Source: a virus
Strand: one strand, 5' to 3'
DNA: 21,345 nt
IMG/VR virus record: IMGVR_UViG_3300021959_000489
Span: 1-21,345 of that record
Within the stretch, counting starts at the first letter, position 1; each line of letters begins with the position of its first letter. Below, one piece after another: positions 1 through 4,902 of the stretch. The notes below the pieces were generated by a model. It searched no databases. It was given only the letters and a program-made list of their open reading frames with translations, and was not told the DNA's origin. A program made the position numbers and the translations under genes.

Positions 1-100
1 CGAGCGCCTCAAGCTCATTTACAACCGCCTCACGTCGCTCCTCGTCACGAGAAGCTAAAGCGGCGCGTATTTCACGAACGGATAGTTTATCTTCGGTCAC
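1..100 (-). CDS. Unknown phage protein, N-terminal part only (runs off left edge)
   Basis: A leftward reading frame stays open from a GTG at 98-100 to the window edge, giving 33 residues that begin MTEDKLSVREIRAALASRDE and continue as a charged, probably helical segment rich in Glu and Arg. The GTG is preceded by GGAGG (107-111) seven bases upstream. It overlaps the TGA of the upstream gene (97-99) as GTGA, the usual sign of translational coupling. No domain can be recognised from so short a piece. It is the last visible member of the operon read from the promoter at 593-620. Confidence 0.6.
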   Translation of the reverse strand, partial: MTEDKLSVREIRAALASRDEERREAVVNELEAL

Positions 101-354
101 TCGTGTACCTCCGAACCAAGAGCCGCGTAAGCAACAATATCCAGCCACGAATCCTCATGGCTAGGTGTCTCAGCTAAACGTGACAGCTTTAGACAAATCA
201 TACATTGGGCTACCTGCGCCCTCGTCACTTGCTGACCCATAATCACAGTCCACATAACCGCAATCCGATCAAAGTTCACACGAGCATCGCCATAATCAGC
301 GCCTCGATCTACTAGCGTAACCTTCGCTAATTCCAATACTTCATCCCGCTTCAT
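97..354 (-). CDS. DUF6378-like small phage protein
   Basis: An 85-aa protein starting MKRDEVLELAK and containing the pattern DRGADYGDARVNF, then an alpha-helical region and HEDSWLDIVAYAALG near the C-terminus. This matches what I know of the DUF6378 family, small helical proteins common in phages, where the motifs are typically 'dR...YG.p..nf..iA.lW' and 'dn.iDiaGYaA'. The helical layout and the D/N-W-D motif recall MazG-like folds, but no function is established and none is claimed. I chose the ATG at 352-354, which has a GGAGGAGG element upstream, rather than a longer frame beginning near 456 that would overlap the preceding gene almost completely. The start overlaps that gene by 14 bp and the stop overlaps the next GTG. 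Confidence 0.75.
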   Translation of the reverse strand: MKRDEVLELAKVTLVDRGADYGDARVNFDRIAVMWTVIMGQQVTRAQVAQCMICLKLSRLAETPSHEDSWLDIVAYAALGSEVHE

Positions 355-508
355 CGGGTGTGTCCTCCTCCATAAATATTTCCCCATGCCCGTTGCAGAG
401 ATAACAAATAGCAAGCACGTTCGTCCGCTCTCTCGCGCAATCGGGCGAATCATCATAGCGAAGATATTTCAGTCCGCAACATTCGGGGCAAGTTTGTAAG
501 CTAAACAA
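341..508 (-). CDS. Small zinc-ribbon protein with TTG start
   Basis: A 55-aa protein with two Cys-x2-Cys knuckles (C7/C10 with an extra C11, and C35/C38) followed by Asn-Gly-His-Gly, resembling the zinc ribbons of DnaJ-type cysteine-rich modules. An acidic tail follows (EEDTPDEAG). The start is a TTG at 506-508. It is chosen because a perfect GGAGG (515-519) lies six bases upstream, whereas the longer frame reaching 604 would start inside promoter and hairpin sequence and has no ribosome binding site. It is probably a zinc-binding protein that contacts nucleic acid or another protein; which one cannot be said. It is the first gene after the predicted promoter at 593-620 and overlaps the DUF6378-like gene. 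Confidence 0.6.
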   Translation of the reverse strand: MFSLQTCPECCGLKYLRYDDSPDCARERTNVLAICYLCNGHGEIFMEEDTPDEAG

Positions 509-546
509 TGCGTTCCTCCGAAAAGTAAGGAAAATTTTGTGTGACA

Positions 547-578
547 CCCCCCTATAGAATTGGCCGGGGGTAGGGGGG
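547..578. repeat. C/G-rich inverted repeat in leader (candidate operator)
   Basis: CCCCCCTA (547-554) and TAGGGGGG (571-578) form an 8-bp inverted repeat with a 16-bp spacer. The left arm belongs to the decamer CCCCCTATAG (548-557), which recurs exactly in the perfect palindrome at 1913-1932. It lies downstream of the predicted start point of the promoter at 593-620 and upstream of the zinc-ribbon gene, so it would be in the untranslated leader. There is no U-tract, so an intrinsic terminator is unlikely. A repressor site or an RNA hairpin are both possible. Confidence 0.5.
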
Positions 579-592
579 AAAGGGCCTCTTTC

Positions 593-620
593 GTTATAAA
601 TCAATAGGTTAGCCTGTCAA
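593..620 (-). promoter_or_regulatory. Near-consensus sigma70 promoter, leftward
   Basis: On the minus strand TTGACA (615-620) and TATAAC (593-598) are separated by 16 bp. This is the closest match to a sigma70 promoter seen in the window. The spacer contains the octamer ATCAATAG (plus-strand 600-607), which is also clustered at 1878-1997. A perfect 10-bp palindrome AACGTACGTT (633-642) lies 12 bp upstream of the -35 box and overlaps the stop of the winged-HTH gene. It would drive the zinc-ribbon, DUF6378-like and edge genes independently of the upstream operon. Confidence 0.65.
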
Positions 621-640
621 TCCGCTAGGGCAAACGTACG

Positions 641-1297
641 TTAATTCAAAGCGCGGGCAACATCAGCAAGGGCAGGAACCCCCGCACGCTTTAATAAGCA
701 AGCCCTGCAATGTTCCTCAGTAGCCCTTACGATTGCAGGAACGTCAACGCCTAACGCTGCTAGCTGGCGGGCAGCGCCTAGCTCATTCTCAGCCCTTCTA
801 GGCTGTCCTAGCACCCTTTCAACGGTCGCCGCGTAGGCAGAAGCCAGTGAGTGAGCGTTTGCAATCAAGGTGTTGTCTTCCCCCAATCCCCCTATTTCAT
901 TCTTGTGCGTGTCTTCTGTATCTGCTGCCGATAACAGTAGTTTTGCCGATTGCACTTCTTCCCACGTTGGCAATGGTGCATCTACGTCATAAAGCACTTG
1001 GTAGCGGTTTATCTTGCCGAATTGTGCGTATTCCATCTGATAGTCTTGTGGCCTTAGTCTTCGCACGTAGCCAGCTTTAACTAGTCTCGCAATGCTTCTT
1101 GATACGCTAGCGGGATCAACTCCAACTATATCACCAACGGTCTGAACACCGGGCCAGCAAACGCCATGCGAGTTGGTAAAGATGCAAAGCCCTACGAGCA
1201 CTCTAAAGTGTGAAGTGTGTAGCTTCCGATCCATTAATGCCCGAACGGGTATGATCGACCATTGTCGTTTAATATCTAATTCAGAAGGGGATTGCAT
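641..1297 (-). CDS. Winged-helix DNA-binding protein (regulator or replication initiator-like)
   Basis: A 218-aa protein. Residues about 15-104 look like a winged helix-turn-helix: a helix ending in FRVLVGLCIFTN, a conserved-looking GVCWPGVQTV turn, DIVGVDPASVSRSIARLVKAG as the helix-turn-recognition helix, and a wing around YVRRLRP to NRYQVLYDV. The middle (110-150) is probably a linker and the C-terminal 70 residues are helical and Ala-rich. The domain resembles the N-terminal region of lambda O-like and plasmid initiator proteins and also MarR-like regulators. Without a search I cannot separate these. It overlaps the upstream 194-aa gene by 17 bp and so is translated from the same message. 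The palindromic elements at 547-578 and 1913-1932 flank the operon that encodes it, making it a natural candidate for their binding protein (inference). Confidence 0.7.
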   Translation of the reverse strand: MQSPSELDIKRQWSIIPVRALMDRKLHTSHFRVLVGLCIFTNSHGVCWPGVQTVGDIVGVDPASVSRSIARLVKAGYVRRLRPQDYQMEYAQFGKINRYQVLYDVDAPLPTWEEVQSAKLLLSAADTEDTHKNEIGGLGEDNTLIANAHSLASAYAATVERVLGQPRRAENELGAARQLAALGVDVPAIVRATEEHCRACLLKRAGVPALADVARALN

Positions 1298-1865
1298 CGT
1301 CTAACTTCCCGCCTTTAGTTTCCATACCCTTGAATATAGCGTCCGGCATTTTCGCCTTTACCAATGACATGAGCTTAGCCGCATCGTAAGCATCAATTAC
1401 CCGCGCCACCTCTTCCACGCTCCACACTACACAATCCGGGCGCTCCTTGGCTACCTTTACGGCTTCATAGTCTGAGCGCGTAATACATAAGACGCCGCCC
1501 GATGGGATTGCAGCTTCCCATGCTTCCCCGGTTAGCTCTTTTGCTCCTGCTTCCATCGCTGCCTTTTCTAACGCGGCATACGCTCGACACGATACAGGAA
1601 CCAGCTTCTCTACCTCGTCGGCGTTACACTCGCGGATAGCTTTATTGAGCCTATCACATTGCAACTCGAATCGCTCGCGTAATTCCTGCCCTACTAAATC
1701 GGGCAAGCGATCAATACCCCATCGCGATTCATATCCGCTAACTACTTTATCGTGTTCGAGTAGTGCTGACCGCACTCTTTCGGCGTCACGCTCATTCGGC
1801 CCGAAGTCACGACGCACTGATGATCGATCAGCTTTCGTGACTCGTTTTCTAGTTCCAGTTTTCAT
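1281..1865 (-). CDS. Unknown 194-aa protein with SSB-like C-terminal tip
   Basis: I do not recognise the family. The N-terminus is strongly basic (KTGTRKRVTKADRSSVRRDFG), residues about 25-120 are predicted largely helical and charged, and a compact segment with GGVLCITRSDYEAVK and CVVWSVEEVARVIDAYDAA follows. The last residues are Leu-Asp-Asp-Ala-Ile-Pro-Phe, almost identical to the bacterial SSB C-terminal tip (Asp-Asp-Asp-Ile-Pro-Phe), which docks onto replication and repair proteins. The codons for the tip overlap the start of the winged-HTH gene, so the sequence is constrained twice. The start at 1863-1865 is preceded by AAGGGG. It is the first gene of its operon, directly downstream of the promoter at 1906-1935, which suggests an early role. 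Confidence 0.7.
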   Translation of the reverse strand: MKTGTRKRVTKADRSSVRRDFGPNERDAERVRSALLEHDKVVSGYESRWGIDRLPDLVGQELRERFELQCDRLNKAIRECNADEVEKLVPVSCRAYAALEKAAMEAGAKELTGEAWEAAIPSGGVLCITRSDYEAVKVAKERPDCVVWSVEEVARVIDAYDAAKLMSLVKAKMPDAIFKGMETKGGKLDDAIPF

Positions 1866-1905
1866 CTTTTCCCCTTCATCAATAGATCATCATCAAATCG
1901 CATCA

Positions 1906-1935
1906 ATAGTATTGTCCCCCTATAGGGGGACACAA
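1906..1935 (-). promoter_or_regulatory. Predicted leftward promoter of the 194-aa/winged-HTH operon
   Basis: On the minus strand TTGTGT (1930-1935) and TACTAT (1906-1911) are separated by 18 bp. Almost the entire spacer is the perfect palindrome at 1913-1932, and the -10 box overlaps an ATCAATAG octamer. A protein bound to the palindrome would sit between the -35 and -10 boxes, suited to repression or to MerR-type distortion. The boxes are only partly consensus, so this is a prediction. Confidence 0.5.
1913..1932. promoter_or_regulatory. Perfect 20-bp palindrome TGTCCCCC-TATA-GGGGGACA (operator candidate)
   Basis: Every base of 1913-1932 pairs in the dyad, and the 9-bp arms ATCAATAGT / ACTATTGAT lie 2 and 4 bp outside it, so the whole of 1902-1945 is a nested dyad. 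The decamer CCCCCTATAG is shared with 548-557. A symmetric protein-binding site (operator or origin site) is the simplest reading. Confidence 0.7.
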
Positions 1936-2076
1936 CACTATTGATCTGATGGAGCATTGTCTTACTACCCCTTACATACCCCCGATCTGCTATTGATCCC
2001 CTTATTATTCAATGACTTAGCCAGTTGATCCCCTCACTACCGCATCGGACCATGCAATTTTTTTTACCGTTTGCCC

Positions 2077-2120
2077 TTGCGCGATATCGGGAGTGTATTA
2101 TATATAACAGTTATAGCACA
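2077..2120 (+). promoter_or_regulatory. Rightward promoter region of the DUF7227-like cassette
   Basis: TTGCGC (2077-2082) lies 18 bp before TATATA (2101-2106). The 20-mer TATATAACAGTTATAGCACA (2101-2120) matches 18 of 20 bases at 6593-6612, before the other rightward cassette, and upstream CCGTTTGC-N2-TTGCG (2067-2081) is also shared with 6561-6575. TATAACAGTTATA (2103-2115) is a 13-bp dyad. The ribosome binding site GGGAGA follows at 2130-2135, ahead of the ATG at 2142. Confidence 0.6.
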
Positions 2121-2141
2121 CTTATATACGGGAGATATAGC

Positions 2142-2840
2142 ATGACTACGACTTTTTATTCACTCACGCTTAAAAGTACGAATAAGAAAACCGGGCCAAT
2201 TCCCGTTTCAACGACTTCAGCTAATACTTGCCCTAACGATTGCCCTTTTAAGGGCAATGGATGTTATGCCGACGGATACCCTTTAAAAGGCCGTTGGGAT
2301 GAGGTAACTCGCGGCGAGCGTGGCGGAAGATTGGAAGCATTTTGTGATCAAGTCGCGGACTTGCCAGAAAATCAATTATGGCGTCACAACCAAGCGGGCG
2401 ACCTTCCGGGCGATGGTGTTCATATTGACGTGACGGCAATGTCTAAGCTTGTCGCGGCGAATAAGGGCAAGCGCGGATTTACTTTTACGCACTATAACCC
2501 TAAACGCGGCCCCACTAACGCGGCTGTTATAGAAGCCGCTAACAAAGACGGGTTTGTTGTTAACTTATCGGCTAACAATCTAAATCATGCCGACGAACTA
2601 GCCGCGTTAGATATTGGCCCGGTTGCAACCGTATTGCCCGCCGATTTTAACGCGCGCAAAACTACGACGCCGCAAGGCCGTCGCGTCGCGCAGTGTCCCG
2701 CTACTTATAAGGACACAACTTGCGCGGAATGCGGATTGTGCGCCAAGCGTGACCGCAAGGTCATTGTTGGTTTCCCGGCGCATGGCAACAATAAACGCAA
2801 AGCATCCGCAATTGTCGAAAACATGGAGCACACACAATGA
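2142..2840 (+). CDS. Cysteine-rich DUF7227-like protein, possible radical-SAM-like fold
   Basis: A 232-aa protein with two cysteine clusters: C30-x3-C34-x6-C41 (GPIPVSTTSANTCP, GNGCYA) and C185-x8-C194-x2-C197-x2-C200 followed by VIVGFPAHG. I believe this family is catalogued as DUF7227; it is widespread in phages and its function is unknown to me. Between the clusters are segments that look like successive TIM-barrel strands: LWRHNQAGDLPG (79-90), GFTFTHYNP (112-120), VVNLSANNLNHADEL (139-153), PVATVLPADF (160-169). The order parallels phage radical-SAM-like DUF5131 proteins, suggesting an Fe-S or zinc-binding barrel (inference). The ATG at 2142 is chosen over a frame from 2025 because of GGGAGA at 2130-2135 and because the promoter lies inside the longer version. 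Its TGA overlaps the next ATG. Confidence 0.75.
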   Translation: MTTTFYSLTLKSTNKKTGPIPVSTTSANTCPNDCPFKGNGCYADGYPLKGRWDEVTRGERGGRLEAFCDQVADLPENQLWRHNQAGDLPGDGVHIDVTAMSKLVAANKGKRGFTFTHYNPKRGPTNAAVIEAANKDGFVVNLSANNLNHADELAALDIGPVATVLPADFNARKTTTPQGRRVAQCPATYKDTTCAECGLCAKRDRKVIVGFPAHGNNKRKASAIVENMEHTQ

Positions 2841-2968
2841 AACGCAATCCACTTATTTTTATCGCCGAGTTTCTCACCATCTTGGCGTTCTTTGCCGGGT
2901 GCTTTGCCATCATGGCGTTAGCGCCCGAAATAAACCAAACCATTATTGAGTTAAAAGGGGGCAATTAG
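2837..2968 (+). CDS. 43-aa single-span membrane protein
   Basis: ATG at 2837-2839 overlaps the TGA of the upstream gene (ATGA), and the frame runs to TAG at 2966-2968. The peptide begins MKRNPLIFIAEF, continues with a hydrophobic stretch (residues about 6-28, including a Cys) that would span the membrane once, and ends in a short polar tail with LKGGN. No family is recognised. The tight coupling implies co-translation with the DUF7227-like protein, of which it may be a membrane partner (inference). Its stop codon lies within the loop of the terminator hairpin at 2955-2981 and overlaps the stop of the convergent primase gene by 4 bp. Confidence 0.65.
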   Translation: MKRNPLIFIAEFLTILAFFAGCFAIMALAPEINQTIIELKGGN

Positions 2969-2981
2969 CCCCCTTCTTTTT
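2955..2981. terminator. Bidirectional intrinsic terminator between convergent genes
   Basis: AAGGGGGC (2955-2962) and GCCCCCTT (2968-2975) form an 8-bp stem with a 5-base loop. A T-run follows on the plus strand (2977-2981), and AAAA (2953-2956) gives a T-run on the minus strand. The loop (2963-2967) contains parts of both stop codons, the TAG of the rightward small gene and the TAA of the leftward primase gene. Confidence 0.8.
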
Positions 2982-4836
2982 GCGCTTCCTGCCCTTCCGG
3001 CGTAGGCCACACAAAGCCTTTATCTGTCACGACTAGGCCGCGCTTCTGTAGTGCATTACGCGCTGCTGAGCGCGCCTGTGCCGTTTCGTCGGGCGCGTCA
3101 CGCTTATGCGCATCGTGCCATACTGTAGAAAGTACCTTCTGAGCCTGTGCATCGATGATAGTATTCGTTAAAATCCGCAATGCGTGGTATTGTGAAGGCG
3201 TGAGCCTAACCTTGGCCTTGCCCTCAACTTCGACACGCTCCAACACGATTGACGTTTCACCTATAAGCGCGCGTTGGATCATACGAAAACGCAAGGGCTC
3301 TATTTGCTCGGCGTCTTTTTGCTTTTCAATTTCGCACGTTAGCAGGCCGTATTCTTGCGATAGTTTTAAGACACTATCTGAGCCACCTAGTAGCGCGCTA
3401 CTGCCCCTCATGCCGCGCGCCGAGTCCTTACCGGCGTGATGGATACCCAAAAGAGCGCCCCCGGTATGCTTCTTTATGGCGTCACACGCTGCAATGAATA
3501 GCCCCATGCTATCCGCGCTGTTTTCCTCGTGGCCTAGCAAGGCACGAGCTACCGTATCCACTACCACGAGCGAAAAGTTTTCGCCTATCGCGTCGATAGT
3601 GCGTAGAAGGCGTTCTATGTCCCCGTCATTAGCGAAGGCGACGCTTGCGGGTAGGATATACAGTGGCGCATCATCACGCCATCCACGGGCGTATCTGAGG
3701 GCCTTCACGCGCTTACCTAAACCCGCTGCCCCTTCCCCCGCTATGTATAGAACCCGGCCTTGCGTCGTTGGTAGCCCGTGGAATGGAACACCGCGCGCAA
3801 TACTCAGTGCTAAATCTAGCGCAAAAAACGTCTTTCCCACGCCCGGTGGAGCGTACAGGATGCCTAATCCTTGCCGGGTCAATAGGTTTTCGACGGCCCA
3901 ATCGACGGGCGGGAGAGCCATCAGATCGGAGAGGCTTAGAATCGGAAAAAGGCCATCGGGGGCCTTCAAATCGGGCTCTTCAGCTTCATAGATAGGGCTA
4001 GGGTCCGGAATGATTTCTTCGGCAATTTGAATTGGCGGTTCAATTATTTTCGGCGCGACCTTCACTGCCTGTTTGAACGCGCTCAAATCCCTACCCATAT
4101 TGAACCAATCCGCAACATCACCTTTTGGTGGTAGCCCTTGCAGTTCAACGCGCTTTATCTCAGCGGCTATACCCCATAACTTTTGGATCACTACATCCGC
4201 GTGACGTTTACCCGGCTCATCGTTGTCGGGCAGCACGATCACACGCCTACCTTCAAAGAATTTATTCAGCGGATCGCGCCACTTGCCTGCGCCACCATGT
4301 GAAGTGGTGGCGACTAGGCCGTGTCGCGCTAGTGTATCAGCACACTTCTCGCCTTCGACGATAAAGATTGGCGCTTCTGGATTCTTGATAATGTCGGGCA
4401 GGCGGTATGGTAGCGGTTCAATGCCGTCCATATTATAGACCCAACTCTCGCCCGCTGGCTGACGTTGGATGAAGCGTCGTGGCTCAAATCTGAGAACTTG
4501 ATATCGTAGTTCTCCGTTGTCGTCGTAGTAATTATAGGCTTTGCTGAGATACTCTCTCGGACGTAGCTTCTCAGCTTGTTGCGACGAGATACCGAACTTA
4601 CGTTGCAGGACTGATCCAATCCCGCCAAGCGTTGCACCTTCTTCTCGTTTAACAAGATCAATTACTCCACCGCCTTCGCCACCGTTCGTTTCAAAATCGT
4701 ACCATGTGCCTTTGCGTACATCGACGGACTTACTGCCGTGTGTACCCCATCTCAGTTCGTGTCCTCGTTTTGCAGTTGGCTCACCCCAGTAGTGGGTAGC
4801 CACCTGTTGCATATACGCTCCGATATTTTCAGTCAT
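2965..4836 (-). CDS. TOPRIM primase fused to RepA-type (RecA-fold) helicase
   Basis: A 623-aa replication protein. Residues 27-63 have the spacing of the DnaG-type zinc ribbon (WYDFETNGGEGGGVIDLV) but no cysteines. A TOPRIM domain follows at about 155-215: FIVEGEKCAD with the catalytic Glu, then VLPDNDEPGKRHA with the metal-binding Asp residues. A hinge of about 60 residues leads to a RecA-fold ATPase at about 300-500 with Walker A APPGVGKT (329-336), Walker B LVVVDT (423-428), GIHHAGKD (464-471) and RGMRGSSALLGGSD, typical of hexameric RepA-like helicases. The C-terminal 70 residues resemble a winged helix. It should prime and unwind the phage replication fork, like T7 gp4 in role but with a different helicase family. 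The start is 22 bp after the T-run of a strong terminator and has only a weak GGGA site. Confidence 0.9.
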   Translation of the reverse strand: MTENIGAYMQQVATHYWGEPTAKRGHELRWGTHGSKSVDVRKGTWYDFETNGGEGGGVIDLVKREEGATLGGIGSVLQRKFGISSQQAEKLRPREYLSKAYNYYDDNGELRYQVLRFEPRRFIQRQPAGESWVYNMDGIEPLPYRLPDIIKNPEAPIFIVEGEKCADTLARHGLVATTSHGGAGKWRDPLNKFFEGRRVIVLPDNDEPGKRHADVVIQKLWGIAAEIKRVELQGLPPKGDVADWFNMGRDLSAFKQAVKVAPKIIEPPIQIAEEIIPDPSPIYEAEEPDLKAPDGLFPILSLSDLMALPPVDWAVENLLTRQGLGILYAPPGVGKTFFALDLALSIARGVPFHGLPTTQGRVLYIAGEGAAGLGKRVKALRYARGWRDDAPLYILPASVAFANDGDIERLLRTIDAIGENFSLVVVDTVARALLGHEENSADSMGLFIAACDAIKKHTGGALLGIHHAGKDSARGMRGSSALLGGSDSVLKLSQEYGLLTCEIEKQKDAEQIEPLRFRMIQRALIGETSIVLERVEVEGKAKVRLTPSQYHALRILTNTIIDAQAQKVLSTVWHDAHKRDAPDETAQARSAARNALQKRGLVVTDKGFVWPTPEGQEAQKEGG

Positions 4837-4857
4837 GCTAAATCCCGTGTGCTAACG

Positions 4858-4891
4858 AAAAAATGGGCGGGTAGCATATTGCCACCCGCCC
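4858..4891 (-). terminator. Strong intrinsic terminator/attenuator before the primase gene
   Basis: Read leftward, GGGCGGGT (4884-4891) pairs perfectly with ACCCGCCC (4865-4872), with further GC pairs inside the loop, and is followed by A and six T residues (4858-4863). It lies 7 bp after the stop of the SSB-like gene and 22 bp before the primase ATG, so it should limit read-through into the primase gene. Confidence 0.8.
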
Positions 4892-4902
4892 GCGTTTGTC
4901 AA
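4873..4902 (-). promoter_or_regulatory. Candidate leftward promoter embedded in terminator hairpin
   Basis: A perfect TTGACA (4897-4902) overlaps the TGA stop of the SSB-like gene. TATGCT (4873-4878) lies 18 bp further on, in the hairpin loop. A transcript starting about 7 bp later would lack the first hairpin arm, escape termination and carry the primase gene alone. The -10 is imperfect, so this is tentative. Confidence 0.4.

Larger units (their letters stand above)
1878..1997. repeat. Cluster of ATCAATAG octamers in regulatory interval
   Basis: The octamer occurs as ATCAATAG at 1878-1885 and 1902-1909 and in inverted orientation (CTATTGAT) at 1938-1945 and 1990-1997. The inner pair extends to 9-bp arms (1902-1910 and 1937-1945) flanking the central 20-bp palindrome. 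A further copy lies in the spacer of the promoter at 593-620. A related TTGATCCCC occurs at 1993-2001 and 2025-2033. The interval 1866-2141 holds no gene that I can support. Confidence 0.65.

Noticed and set aside
341-604. Longer 87-aa version of the zinc-ribbon gene
   Set aside because: Its extra N-terminus would be translated from the promoter and hairpin sequence, is low-complexity Pro-rich, and lacks a ribosome binding site. TTG at 508 has a perfect one.
2041-2066. Possible rightward terminator (GCAT...ATGC followed by a T-run) before the DUF7227-like promoter
   Set aside because: The stem is only 4 bp, with no GC-rich base; no rightward gene precedes it. The T-run belongs to the upstream part of the conserved promoter region.
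2025-2141. N-terminal extension of the DUF7227-like protein
   Set aside because: The extension spans the predicted promoter and start point, and a good ribosome site precedes the ATG at 2142.
2142-2968. RiPP-like cassette (enzyme plus modified peptide)
   Set aside because: The small protein has a plain membrane span rather than a leader and core peptide, and the enzyme role is itself unproven. Kept only as a weak possibility.
3155-4792. Several plus-strand open frames opposite the primase-helicase gene
   Set aside because: They are antisense shadows with atypical composition, no ribosome sites and no recognisable domains, fully inside a well-supported gene.
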